This document shows positions 8,848 to 17,678 of a DNA stretch of 64,000 bases, one piece after another (within the stretch, counting starts at the first letter, position 1; each line of letters starts with the position of its first letter). The stretch is from Algoriphagus aquimarinus (lineage in GTDB: Bacteria > Bacteroidota > Bacteroidia > Cytophagales > Cyclobacteriaceae). The translations under genes and the position numbers were made by a program. The notes under the pieces were generated by a model. That model did no database searches. It was not told where the DNA came from and was given only the letters and a program-made list of their open reading frames with translations. The stretch is from contig NZ_VORW01000002.1 of the NCBI RefSeq assembly GCF_007997215.1, forward strand, positions 248,001-312,000, given 5' to 3'.

Positions 8848-11800
8848 ATTTCAACTTGGCAATCTTCAATCCTTCTTCTATCAATTCATCTATTAGATCA
8901 AAAGGTAACTCAAGATCATGCTGCGCCTTTAATTCGTATAAATAGTCGTCAATCTCAATATTAATCCTCCCTTCAATATCCGATTTGGTTACCCAATCAA
9001 TAATTGGTTTCCCGTTTTCAAAGACAATGGATTTGATGACCTGGTCGATACCTTCTGCCATCAAAGCAGCTGTATTTTGAGTGCCTTCCGTACTTTTGAG
9101 GTGTCCCTTAAATATCTCGTTTATGAGGTTATATATCGCAATTCCTGTGTCATTTCCAACCAGGTTTTCAGGTGCATTATCCTGCCTGCCATTGTGAAAT
9201 TGATCTTCGTAATTCCTGGATTTATTGTAAAAGTCTGCTTCAGAAATGCGGTGTTGGTGATAATCATCTATGGTATCTCTAATAAGTCTTGATAGTTTTT
9301 TATAGTAAACAGGATCTTCGCTCATTTTTACGTTGATGGCTTTGATGGTCCTGCTGGCTATATGATCTGCTTTGGCAGCCTTAGAGGTTAGTTTTTCAAC
9401 TTCCCGATCTCTTTCTTCCTTATCAAAAATGTTGACCAAATCTGTGATGCGAAGAATTTCGCCTTCTGTGGTGATATGCTTATCGATCAACTTCTGGACC
9501 TGTGGTTCATATTCTTTGTATTCAAGATCGTCAAAATACCTTCGCTTGACAGAGATCCGTAGTCCAAGAAAGAACTTAGCATCCTGTTTGTACTTGTTGA
9601 GTTGCTGTTCAGGTGTTTTGTTGATGAACTCAAAACTCGAAAGTGCTAATTTCAACAAACGTGCAAAAGCTGATACTTTTTCATAAAAGGTATGTCTGAT
9701 GGCATCATCTTTCAATAAGGTTTCATAAGCCGGTTCATCATATTTGTTCTTTATTTCCTTGAAGATGTCCCAAACTTCAGAATGAGCCTGAGGTAATTTT
9801 TTGAGCTCTTCACTGATATTGGTCAATGCGCCATCGAGGTCATCAGAATCAAAGTTTTCTGCACCTGCATAGGCTTCCAAAGCTGTGTCCAGATTAGAAA
9901 GGTTTCCATAGTAGTCGAGGATTAATCCATGTTCTTTACCAGGAGCCAATCTATTGACCCTAGCTATGGCTTGCAACAGGGTATGTTCTTTTAGTTGTCT
10001 GGTAAGATATAGCACATAGTTGTTCGGCGCATCAAAACCCGTGAGCAGTTTGTCCACCACAATAATGATTTCAGGATGGTCTTTCTTTTTGAATGAGTTG
10101 ATCAGAGCTTTCTCATATTTTTCTGCATTGCCATATTTGTCCATCATAGCTTTCCAGAATTTCAAGATCAAATCTTCACTTTCCTCAAACGCATCGTCAT
10201 GGTTTTCCCGGACATCCGGTCCAGAGATTAACACTTCACAGGAGACCTTACCGATTTCCTTGATGAATTTTCTGTATCTCAGTGCTGTGGTTTTATTAGA
10301 GGCTACGAGTTGACCTTTTGCTTTTAAACTACCAAAAAATATGTCCTGTACATGTTGTTCAAAATGATCCGAAATGTCCCATGCCCTTGCATAGATAATT
10401 TCTTCCGCTTTATTCAATTGGTTTTTGGAACTGAACTTCCGCTTTAGTGCAGCTTTACCGTAGGGAGTAAGGGGTTCTGAGACCCGATCAAAATAATTGT
10501 CGAGCGGCTTCTCATTGACCTCAATTAAATTATGGCGCCCCTCATAGAGTAAAGGAACTACTGCTCCATCTTCTACTGCATCAGTGATGGAATATACATC
10601 TATCAATCCACCAAATCGATTAGCTGTACTTTTCTCTTTTTTCATTAAAGGTGTTCCTGTGAAGGCGATAAAACAGCCTTTTGGAAACACTTTTTGCATT
10701 TTGATATTGAAGGTGCCGTATTGGCTTCTATGGCCTTCATCCACTAATATGAAAATGTCCGGAGAGTCAAAGCCTTCCTTTGCACGGTTGACAGCAGCTT
10801 CAAATTTGTGGATCAATGTGGTGATCACCGTGTCACCTGTACTTGATAGTAACTCAACCAAATGCTTGCCTGACTGCGCATTTTCAACGGGTATTTGACA
10901 TTTTTTGTAGGTATCTGTGATCTGATCATCCAAGTCAATGCGGTCAGTGACCAGAATTATCTTAGGGTTCTTGATGTGTGGATTGGTAGCGATTAATTGT
11001 GCCAGCATAACCATAGTAAGGGATTTTCCACTTCCTTGGGTATGCCAGATCACTCCACCTGTTCTCAGACCTTTATGGTCTGTTTTAACCACCTTATCCA
11101 AGGTATTGTGCACCGCAAAATACTGCTGATATCGAGTTACTTTTTTTATTCCGTCATCATACAAGGTGAAGTTGAAGAATATGTCCAATATACGTTTAGG
11201 CTGACAAACAGCAAAGAGTAGTTTGTCTTGTTCTGTAACTGTCTGATCTTCCTTTTCCAGATTTTGGAAGTAAGTCCAGACATGCTTATACCTTTCCTTA
11301 AAAAGTGTTGTTCGTTCATTTGAAGCTAGGGGCTGATTTTTTAAAGTTTGAAGCTTTTCGATCCATGCGGATTCTTCAGCTTTAGTTTTAAAAAGCTCTC
11401 TCCAGAAGCTCCAGAATTCCTTTTGAGTGGCTGTTGTTGCATATTTAGCTTCATGACTTGCCAAGGCCATGACCAGATTAGAGTATTGATACAAGGAGCG
11501 AATACCATCTTCTTGTTGATTTCTCAAATGTTGCTCTATTGCCTTATCAATCGGGTCTTTGATATTGGGACTTTTACACTCAATGACCACCACAGGAATA
11601 CCATTGATGAATAATACGATATCCGGGCGGTAATGCTCGCTGCTGCCACTTCTAAGTACACTAAATTCTTCTGATACGTGATAAGTGTTATTTTCTGGGT
11701 GCTTCCAATCAATGTATTGGAATGAGAAACTTTTCTTGTCGCCTAGTACAGCTTGCTCAAAGCTTCTGCCTAGGGTGATAAGCTCATAAAAAGCTTTATT

Positions 11801-12079
11801 GGCTGCTAAAAAACCGTCTTGAACCGGAAGATCACGAATAGAAAGAATCGCATTGTTTACATTGGCATCAGAAAAGGGGAACTCCTTTCCCTTGTATTCG
11901 ATGGTGTTTATGACTTGAAGTTGCTCCTTCAAAATCGTCTCCAGCAACACATTGGATGTTCTTCTTCCCCGGTCTTCCAGAGCTTGCTCAGGAGTCAGGT
12001 ATTTCCAGCCCATATTCATCAATAGCTTCAATGCTGGAAGCTGTGAGATATGGTCTTCTTTGAATGAGGGTACTGCCAT
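8840..12079 (-). CDS. hsdR: Type I restriction enzyme R subunit
   Basis: The 1079-residue protein is the motor and nuclease of a type I restriction-modification complex. The N-terminal PD-(D/E)XK nuclease is visible as HYRPDIVLFINGIPVVVIECKS (D...E-x-K). The SF2 translocase follows: GGVIWHTQGSGKSLTMVMLAQ (Walker A), IFILVDEGHRSQYGT (DEGH, motif II), IAFTGTPL (motif III), LTGFDAPNN and LLQAIARVNRL (motif VI). The C-terminal helical part (about 750-1079) would contact the HsdM/HsdS core. All catalytic motifs are intact. It is unusual in being separated from hsdM and hsdS by a six-gene CBASS-like block plus an AlbA ATPase gene; it starts 15 bp after the latter and overlaps the M48 gene. Confidence 0.96.
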   Translation of the reverse strand: MAVPSFKEDHISQLPALKLLMNMGWKYLTPEQALEDRGRRTSNVLLETILKEQLQVINTIEYKGKEFPFSDANVNNAILSIRDLPVQDGFLAANKAFYELITLGRSFEQAVLGDKKSFSFQYIDWKHPENNTYHVSEEFSVLRSGSSEHYRPDIVLFINGIPVVVIECKSPNIKDPIDKAIEQHLRNQQEDGIRSLYQYSNLVMALASHEAKYATTATQKEFWSFWRELFKTKAEESAWIEKLQTLKNQPLASNERTTLFKERYKHVWTYFQNLEKEDQTVTEQDKLLFAVCQPKRILDIFFNFTLYDDGIKKVTRYQQYFAVHNTLDKVVKTDHKGLRTGGVIWHTQGSGKSLTMVMLAQLIATNPHIKNPKIILVTDRIDLDDQITDTYKKCQIPVENAQSGKHLVELLSSTGDTVITTLIHKFEAAVNRAKEGFDSPDIFILVDEGHRSQYGTFNIKMQKVFPKGCFIAFTGTPLMKKEKSTANRFGGLIDVYSITDAVEDGAVVPLLYEGRHNLIEVNEKPLDNYFDRVSEPLTPYGKAALKRKFSSKNQLNKAEEIIYARAWDISDHFEQHVQDIFFGSLKAKGQLVASNKTTALRYRKFIKEIGKVSCEVLISGPDVRENHDDAFEESEDLILKFWKAMMDKYGNAEKYEKALINSFKKKDHPEIIIVVDKLLTGFDAPNNYVLYLTRQLKEHTLLQAIARVNRLAPGKEHGLILDYYGNLSNLDTALEAYAGAENFDSDDLDGALTNISEELKKLPQAHSEVWDIFKEIKNKYDEPAYETLLKDDAIRHTFYEKVSAFARLLKLALSSFEFINKTPEQQLNKYKQDAKFFLGLRISVKRRYFDDLEYKEYEPQVQKLIDKHITTEGEILRITDLVNIFDKEERDREVEKLTSKAAKADHIASRTIKAINVKMSEDPVYYKKLSRLIRDTIDDYHQHRISEADFYNKSRNYEDQFHNGRQDNAPENLVGNDTGIAIYNLINEIFKGHLKSTEGTQNTAALMAEGIDQVIKSIVFENGKPIIDWVTKSDIEGRINIEIDDYLYELKAQHDLELPFDLIDELIEEGLKIAKLKYV

Positions 12080-12094
12080 TTTTTGAATGATGAA

Positions 12095-13468
12095 TTAAGA
12101 ATGATGAGTTAAAAGTTCCCAGCTACCGCCTTTAGTAGAGCCTACTCGCCTGACTCGCTTTTCTTTTTTAAGCTTATCAATATGATATTCTACCCCCCGC
12201 CTTGTCAAACCCGTGAGTGATTCCAAGTCCTTAGCTGTAACCATGGGATTATTTCTCATGGCGTTTAGAATTATCTCCACAGTTTCTTCCACAGTTTCTT
12301 CCACAGTTTCTTCCACAGTTCTGTGGAGAACAACTGTAAACATCCCTTCAGTCCTGAACACAGGATCTGGAAGTTTGGTAGATTTCATCAGATCCCTGAT
12401 TCTACCAATCCCGGAGCCTACTTGCTCGACCATGTGAATGCGGACAAAAAGCCCGAAAATCAATGGGTTTCGGCTATGGCTTTTGGTTCCAAAATCAGCA
12501 GGAGAGATAGCGCTGGTTAAACCTCCTGGGTTGGAAATTTCCACTCTGTCTTTAAAAAGCTCAATGGTGATTTTTGCTCCTTTATCGTAATAATCCCGAT
12601 GACAAAGGGCATTGATTATGGCTTCTTTCAAAGCTGTCTCTGGAACTTCCCAAATTTCTTTCCTAGGACCACTGCCTTCTATTTCATAGCGTACATCCAG
12701 TTTGTTTTTTAGCCATTGCATAGCCTGTCCATATTGTTTCATCAAAGGCCCACCAAATACCTTATCATCTATGATCTGTGTTTTTGTCACACCTTCGAAA
12801 GCAATGCAGCGAACCACAGCTGTTTCCACAAACAGCTCAGGTGCTGATCCAAAGAATAATGCTCCTCCGTTTTTTACATTTCCATCAGGTAGGACCAATC
12901 TGAGATTTTGGATGATTTGTTGCTGCGAAACCGTTTTGGACAACCCACTTTCAAGGCGGAATTCTTCAAACCAACTTAAGTCCATATCCCTGGAGAGATC
13001 GAAGGTGGGGCAGGGGGCTTCATCAAAATAGATGCGGTCGGATTGTTGGAAGAAATCCCGCATTTGCTCTACTGTTGTGAGCTTTTGGGTGTTTGGGCCT
13101 TGCCTGACGTATATCGCCCCGGATAGTACATAAGGTTTCTGTGTGCCACTGTTCACCTCAATTACCCAAACAGTTTTCCCTTCCACTTCCACCGGGCAGA
13201 GGATAGTGGGAATATGGGGGTTGATTTCGTTTAGTGAATTTTGGATGGCGGATCGTTTAGCATTGTCGATTTCCGCTCCATGAATCTGATTGTCATCACT
13301 CACCCCAATCAACAACACCCCACCTGCGGCATTTGCAAAAGCACAGATTTCTTCACTCAATTCCTTAAGCTTGCTAGGTACTCGGATTTTAAACTCTGCG
13401 TTGTAACCTTCTCCGGATTGGATAAGGCTTTGGATAGAGGAGGGAGTAAGTTGAGTGTTCATTAACAA
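12095..13468 (-). CDS. AlbA_2/Schlafen-type ATP-binding transcription factor-like protein
   Basis: In the 457-residue protein, residues about 10-130 form an AlbA_2 (Schlafen-like) domain: GEGYNAEFKIRVPSKLKELSEEICAFANAAGGVLLIGVSDD. About 270-380 is a HATPase_c_4 domain (ETALKEAIINALCHRDYYDKGAKI, VEQVGSGIGRIRDLM). The C terminus is a winged helix (AKDLESLTGLTRRGVEYHIDKLKKEKRVRRVG). Between the last two is an acidic repeat of E-E-T-V units encoded by a 12-bp tandem repeat. Genes of this family sit between hsdS and hsdR in many Bacteroidetes type I systems, probably as a regulator or RNA-targeting accessory. It starts 5 bp downstream of the GGDEF gene and ends 15 bp before hsdR, so it belongs to the same operon. 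Confidence 0.88.
   Translation of the reverse strand: MLMNTQLTPSSIQSLIQSGEGYNAEFKIRVPSKLKELSEEICAFANAAGGVLLIGVSDDNQIHGAEIDNAKRSAIQNSLNEINPHIPTILCPVEVEGKTVWVIEVNSGTQKPYVLSGAIYVRQGPNTQKLTTVEQMRDFFQQSDRIYFDEAPCPTFDLSRDMDLSWFEEFRLESGLSKTVSQQQIIQNLRLVLPDGNVKNGGALFFGSAPELFVETAVVRCIAFEGVTKTQIIDDKVFGGPLMKQYGQAMQWLKNKLDVRYEIEGSGPRKEIWEVPETALKEAIINALCHRDYYDKGAKITIELFKDRVEISNPGGLTSAISPADFGTKSHSRNPLIFGLFVRIHMVEQVGSGIGRIRDLMKSTKLPDPVFRTEGMFTVVLHRTVEETVEETVEETVEIILNAMRNNPMVTAKDLESLTGLTRRGVEYHIDKLKKEKRVRRVGSTKGGSWELLTHHS
12277..12320 (-). repeat. 12-bp coding tandem repeat (CCACAGTTTCTT on + strand)
   Basis: About 3.7 head-to-tail copies of a 12-bp unit lie inside the AlbA/Schlafen gene and encode the repeated Glu-Glu-Thr-Val linker before the winged helix. 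The unit is a multiple of three, so slippage would change linker length without breaking the frame. Confidence 0.85.
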
Positions 13469-13473
13469 AATTG

Positions 13474-14244
13474 TTAAATAGTTGATCTTGTACAGTTCTT
13501 ACCTTTTAAATTTTTTGCTTCCAAAAGAGCATTATTAACCCTGTCAGTTAAACTTAAATAATCATCCTCCAATGGTTTTAATGCAGTAACTCCGCAGGAA
13601 ACAGTCAAATTATAGGATGTCTTTTCAACCATAAATGAAATGCTTTCAATAAAAATCCGTTTACGCTCTGCTGCTTGGACAGCACCTGACAAGGATGTAT
13701 TATTGGTAATAATTACAAACTCATCACCTCTCGAGAACTTTCTAAAAGTTTCATCCGTGGCTCTCTTATCACTTCCCAAAAACTCTCCCACTTTTCCAAG
13801 AATTCTGTCGGCAGTATTGTAGCCATATTTAGTGTTGAAATTTTTGAAGTCATCAATATCCATAAGTATGATGGACATTGAACCTCCATTTTTGCGATAA
13901 TACTGTAATCTATCTTCAATATATTCCTCTAAGGCCTTGTGATTTTTCAGCCCTGTTAATTCATCAATTTGATTTTGCTCTTTGAATATTCTATAATTTC
14001 TATTATAAAAGAGTGATACAAAGACCACAGAACTCAATATTAGAAGTAAGCAAGAAAATATTACTTGAAAATTGGTGAAGAGTACAGTGCCTTGAAAAAA
14101 GTCTTTTATTGTTCCAATTGGAAGTAAGTCTGTAATTATCAAGCCTGTTAAACCAATCACAATCCATTTCATGACATCATAAAAGACTTTGGATAAAGCG
14201 TCAGCTTTAAACTTCTTAAAAGATTGCTTCAGATTTTCTATCAT
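13474..14244 (-). CDS. Membrane-anchored GGDEF-like (RGDEF) nucleotide cyclase
   Basis: The 256-residue protein has two hydrophobic segments (about 25-45, MKWIVIGLTGLIITDLL, and 55-82, FQVIFSCLLLILSSVVFVSLFY). A GGDEF-type domain follows from residue 95: DELTGLKNH, SMSIILMDIDDFKNFNTKYGY, FSRGDEFVII, and a C-terminal CGVTAL...DRVNNALLEAKNLKGKN. The metal-binding Asp of DIDDF and the DEF of the signature are kept. The first signature residue is Arg rather than Gly, and the usual GHxxGD loop is GYNTAD, so activity or substrate choice may differ from ordinary c-di-GMP synthases. It lies 12 bp after the second CD-NTase gene, inside a CBASS operon, which is an unexpected place for a GGDEF protein. 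It could add a second signal or sense the first; neither is shown. Confidence 0.85.
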   Translation of the reverse strand: MIENLKQSFKKFKADALSKVFYDVMKWIVIGLTGLIITDLLPIGTIKDFFQGTVLFTNFQVIFSCLLLILSSVVFVSLFYNRNYRIFKEQNQIDELTGLKNHKALEEYIEDRLQYYRKNGGSMSIILMDIDDFKNFNTKYGYNTADRILGKVGEFLGSDKRATDETFRKFSRGDEFVIITNNTSLSGAVQAAERKRIFIESISFMVEKTSYNLTVSCGVTALKPLEDDYLSLTDRVNNALLEAKNLKGKNCTRSTI

Positions 14245-14256
14245 TATTCTTGACTA

Positions 14257-15222
14257 TTAAAACCTCTCACCAAATATACTTTTCCACTTTGCTTTGGCTT
14301 TTAATTTATTAGGAGCACTAACAGCATCTGCTGCCAATGAAACCATTTCACCAATTTCATCATAAAAGTCTTCCTTTTGGGATGAAGTAAGTCGATGCAT
14401 TACGTCATCACCAGGAGCAACAGGCATAATTGCATTCCATGTCTTTTTTTTGTGTAAATATTCCATTATCGCAGATGAAGTGTTGAAAAATGCAACATCA
14501 TCACGACTATTTTTTTCATAACTCTTGATTGCCCAGAGGGTCAAAGCAAGTCCACTAGGAAACTTCTTACCTGTCTTAGTTTTTGTGTGATCAGCCCAAG
14601 CTTTTAAATATCGAATAATTCGAATTAACTGAGGATTATTGGAAGTCTCTTTTTTAAACCATGCTATAAAAGCTTTGGGATCTGATTCCTCCCAATCATG
14701 TCCTCTGGCTCCAAAATATGTTTTATCTGAATTTTTGTCTTTGTAATAAATTGGTAGATCAATATGGAAGTCTCGAACATAGTTTAATCGTACGCAATTC
14801 ATTTTATTAGAAACTCCTTTGCTAGTATGCCCAATGAGGGCATTTTTAATGTGATTTTGAATGGTTTCAACATATATTCCTGGGTCTTTCGGGAATAGCA
14901 CTGCGAGATCTATATCACAAATTGTGCTTCTGTTTTCGATGATAGTCCCCATTTTATAAGACCCCTGTATATAGAAACTGGGAATAGGAAGGCTTGTGTA
15001 TTTTTTTAAATAGCAACTAACTTTTGAACGAATCGTATTATGTGCACGTCTGAGCTTTGCTGCTTTATCTGGATGAATGGTTATAGCTTGATTGAACTTT
15101 TTAAAGAAGTCATCACAATTGGAATGATCTGTAATCTCGAATTTTTCATCAGATTTAAATACCTCCTTACCAACAACGTAGGTAATTCCTAGAACTATAA
15201 GTCTTATTAACCATGGATTCAT
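14257..15222 (-). CDS. Second CD-NTase (cGAS/DncV-like nucleotidyltransferase), membrane-anchored
   Basis: The 321-residue protein keeps the core of the CBASS nucleotidyltransferase family: FYIQGSYKMGTII (GS motif, Gly87-Ser88), ICDIDLAVLF (Asp103 and Asp105) and DFHIDLPIYY (third metal Asp154), followed by a helical C-terminal lobe (IRYLKAWADH...FPSGLALTLWAIKSY). It should therefore be able to make a cyclic or linear oligonucleotide. Unlike the first CD-NTase it begins with a hydrophobic helix (residues 4-18, WLIRLIVLGITYVVG), suggesting membrane attachment, and ends in FGERF, not Gly. Its ATG overlaps the E2 stop by 4 bp (ATGA), so the two are translationally coupled. Two CD-NTases around one E2 is not the usual CBASS layout. 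Confidence 0.85.
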   Translation of the reverse strand: MNPWLIRLIVLGITYVVGKEVFKSDEKFEITDHSNCDDFFKKFNQAITIHPDKAAKLRRAHNTIRSKVSCYLKKYTSLPIPSFYIQGSYKMGTIIENRSTICDIDLAVLFPKDPGIYVETIQNHIKNALIGHTSKGVSNKMNCVRLNYVRDFHIDLPIYYKDKNSDKTYFGARGHDWEESDPKAFIAWFKKETSNNPQLIRIIRYLKAWADHTKTKTGKKFPSGLALTLWAIKSYEKNSRDDVAFFNTSSAIMEYLHKKKTWNAIMPVAPGDDVMHRLTSSQKEDFYDEIGEMVSLAADAVSAPNKLKAKAKWKSIFGERF

Positions 15223-15647
15223 TTCTTATCACTTTTTTTATGTCGAACTTCAGGGTGTAGCCATTTACCCGTAAACTGATAGAGTTCGTAAAAGACAAAC
15301 CATTCATGAGTCCAAGGGATAATTGTATCAAACAAATGATGAGTAGCATCCCAAACAAGGTCTGTCTTATGATATAGACATAAACTATTATCTTGAGGAT
15401 AGATATGTATATCGTCATTGTATGTAATGACAGGATCAGTTACCGTAATCTTTGGCTTACATAAAGGAGCATATTTAATTCTGTAGGAATAAGTAATTGA
15501 TTCTTCAGTAGGCTGATACTTTCCATAACAGTAAAGCATACCATTATTAATCTTACATTTTAGAAAGTCGTAGTGCTTTTCAATGAGCTTTTTCTCAACA
15601 TTGGCAATGACAATTGGATTTGGACGATATTTTTTATGGTAAGCCAT
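15219..15647 (-). CDS. CBASS E2-like conjugating enzyme (E2-only, no E1/JAB)
   Basis: The 142-residue protein has the prokaryotic E2 (UBC-like) pattern found in CBASS. The segment SYRIKYAPLCKPKITV forms the beta meander, then HIYPQDNSLCLYHK supplies His81, Pro84 and the likely catalytic Cys90. A C-terminal helix follows with WTHEWFVFYELYQFTGKWLHPEVRH, the W..EW...YE...TG.W signature. No E1 or JAB gene is present nearby, as in type II-short CBASS, where the E2 alone modifies the CD-NTase through the latter's C-terminal Gly. Here the upstream CD-NTase does end in Gly-Gly. The E2 start follows that gene's stop codon with no gap, and the two Gly codons (GGA GGA) also form a Shine-Dalgarno-like GGAGG for it. 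Confidence 0.8.
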   Translation of the reverse strand: MAYHKKYRPNPIVIANVEKKLIEKHYDFLKCKINNGMLYCYGKYQPTEESITYSYRIKYAPLCKPKITVTDPVITYNDDIHIYPQDNSLCLYHKTDLVWDATHHLFDTIIPWTHEWFVFYELYQFTGKWLHPEVRHKKSDKK

Positions 15648-16661
15648 TTATCCTCCGTAATTCCTGTGAGGTTTATGTTCAACCCCTGTCGATTCTTGTA
15701 TGTTACCATCTCTATCTGTTTTCGCACTTTTGCTCAAAATAGTCGCAGCAATTGCCGCTAAAGAATTGGCTTGTTTGTCAGCATCTTTATCCTCTCCATT
15801 AGGAAAGTATGATCCCAAATGTCTTTGCCAAAGGTTACTAGCTTTCAATTGATTTTTTTCTTCATCAATTGCCGTATCTGCATCTTTTATAAATGAATCT
15901 ATTTGTTCAAAAAAGTAATCCTTGTCACCATTATAGTTTTCGAGAAGGTCGTCTTTTGGGGTGGTTGGCATAATACATGACCAAGATGATTTTAAACTAC
16001 TTCTAATTTCTTTAATCGTATCCCTCAAAGAAATGTCATCTCTATCATTGTATTTAATGTTGTTGCTTGCAAGAACCGTCATTGTTAGCCCATTCGGCAT
16101 TTTTTCATCTCTGTTATCGCACCATGCTTTTAAGGATCTAACAGTTCGAACAAGCTGACCTTTTGAGTCCTTTTTATCATTAAACCAATCCTTAAACTCT
16201 TTTGGGTCACTTTTAGACCATCCTGTGTTTTTTATAGCTAGGTGAGGGTTTTCTGCATCATTAGACTCGCTTTCTTTGTAATAAACTGGTAGGTCAATAT
16301 GATAGTCGCCTTTGTAAATAACTCTTACACATTTTGCTCTGTGTAGTGGGTTTTCAGAAGTAGCGTCTTCCACTGCATCCCAAATCCAATTCTGCATTGT
16401 AGTGGCAGTTTCGTTAGGTTTGGGAAAGAAGTAAACTCCATTATCTAGGTCACAGGTGTCATCTTTCGTTCGGATCATTGTACCCATATAATAGGAGCCT
16501 TGGCCACGAAACTTGGGTTTGTAGTCGGGGTGTTTTTCCTTAAAATGATTTCTAATCTTGTCCTGTAACTTTTCCCGGGATGTCATGATGTTAGACTTCT
16601 TAGTAGAAGTTATATTCAGGTTGTTATTAAAGGTTTGGAAAAGATTGTGGCAGTTTGACAT
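15648..16661 (-). CDS. CD-NTase (cGAS/DncV-like nucleotidyltransferase) with C-terminal Gly-Gly
   Basis: The 337-residue protein is the primary signal synthase of the CBASS block. FRGQGSYYMGTMIRTKDDT holds the Gly55-Ser56 motif, TCDLDNGVYFF the metal pair Asp71/Asp73, and DYHIDLPVYY the third Asp123. The PNGLTMTVLA and TTPKDDLLENYNGDKDYFFEQI segments match the DncV-like C-terminal lobe. The C terminus, HKPHRNYGG, is a flexible tail ending in two glycines, as needed for E2-mediated conjugation. It begins 3 bp after the phospholipase gene and abuts the E2 gene, so effector, synthase and E2 are one operon. The nucleotide product cannot be read from sequence. Confidence 0.92.
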   Translation of the reverse strand: MSNCHNLFQTFNNNLNITSTKKSNIMTSREKLQDKIRNHFKEKHPDYKPKFRGQGSYYMGTMIRTKDDTCDLDNGVYFFPKPNETATTMQNWIWDAVEDATSENPLHRAKCVRVIYKGDYHIDLPVYYKESESNDAENPHLAIKNTGWSKSDPKEFKDWFNDKKDSKGQLVRTVRSLKAWCDNRDEKMPNGLTMTVLASNNIKYNDRDDISLRDTIKEIRSSLKSSWSCIMPTTPKDDLLENYNGDKDYFFEQIDSFIKDADTAIDEEKNQLKASNLWQRHLGSYFPNGEDKDADKQANSLAAIAATILSKSAKTDRDGNIQESTGVEHKPHRNYGG

Positions 16662-16664
16662 AGC

Positions 16665-17678
16665 TTATTGGGTTAAATATGTTTTTTTCGTTTTGAAGAA
16701 TTGCATGACTTTGGCATTATTGGAAGCTGTGTATCCATCTTGATTGCCAAGTGATTTCAATGTGGTCAATACATTTAGATCTGCTCTATCCATAGCCAAA
16801 ACCTTCATTTGATCTGAAGATAGTTTTGGTGATTCGATCCTAACATATCGAGATTTGGTGTCAAAATGATGGATAGCAGTGTCAAGGAAAAAGTGGGTAA
16901 AAAATGCCTGACCATCCATAGAGGTTTGAATCAATTTTTCCCTCCAGCCAATAAAGGATCTTTTTTTTCTCACACCTGAAGTCCAGCCGCTGGACTGAGA
17001 AATACTGGCAATAGAAAGGATTTCCACATGTGAATACTCCTTACCTTCACCAACGAAATACTTAATGGCTTCTAAAAGGCCACATAATGACGGGTTATTG
17101 GCCCAAACACCACCATCAATAAATAATGTGTCATCAATGCTATGGATTGGAAAATAAGTGGGAGCAGCAGACGTTGCCAATGCAGCATCCACTAGTTTGA
17201 TGTTTTTATCCATAAAAAAGTCTCCTTCCTTGTGGGGGAACTTAAATGTTCGAGGCATTCCAGAAGTGAGATTAAAGCTCGGTATCAGCACGAGGTTCTG
17301 TAATTGTCCTAGTGTTGTCTCACCGAAAGTGCTTTCAAGAATTTTTTTTAGGTTTTTATTACCGAATTTCCCCCAAAAAAAAGTTTGAGTGGCGACCTGA
17401 ATTATCTTACGTTGAATCCATCTGAGCTGTCGATTCTCAGCAGTAGGGAAGATTCCCTTCCCATTTTTAAGATAGAGTTCCACTAAATCATTTGCACTCA
17501 TTTCATTGGCTAAACCCAATGCAATCAATCCTCCTGTAGATGTACCGCAAATCATATCGAAGCAATCACCGGATTTAACTCCTGCTTTTTCTTCTAGCCT
17601 AGCCAAAATAGAGGCACTGTAAAGGCCTTTTATACCTCCACCATCAATCGATAATATTTTAAAGGGCTTATTATGCAT
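16665..17678 (-). CDS. capV: CapV-type patatin-like phospholipase (CBASS effector)
   Basis: The 337-residue protein is a patatin-fold phospholipase. The oxyanion-hole motif is ILSIDGGGIKGLY (residues 9-20), the nucleophile elbow ICGTSTGGLIAL (Ser47), and the catalytic Asp sits in FIDGGVWANNP (Asp188). CapV enzymes bind the cyclic nucleotide from the adjacent CD-NTase and then hydrolyse membrane phospholipids, killing the infected cell. It is intact and of typical length. It overlaps the preceding small gene by 8 bp and is followed after 3 bp by the CD-NTase gene, which is the classical CBASS order of effector then synthase. The lack of a membrane segment fits a soluble enzyme acting on the inner membrane. 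Confidence 0.93.
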   Translation of the reverse strand: MHNKPFKILSIDGGGIKGLYSASILARLEEKAGVKSGDCFDMICGTSTGGLIALGLANEMSANDLVELYLKNGKGIFPTAENRQLRWIQRKIIQVATQTFFWGKFGNKNLKKILESTFGETTLGQLQNLVLIPSFNLTSGMPRTFKFPHKEGDFFMDKNIKLVDAALATSAAPTYFPIHSIDDTLFIDGGVWANNPSLCGLLEAIKYFVGEGKEYSHVEILSIASISQSSGWTSGVRKKRSFIGWREKLIQTSMDGQAFFTHFFLDTAIHHFDTKSRYVRIESPKLSSDQMKVLAMDRADLNVLTTLKSLGNQDGYTASNNAKVMQFFKTKKTYLTQ

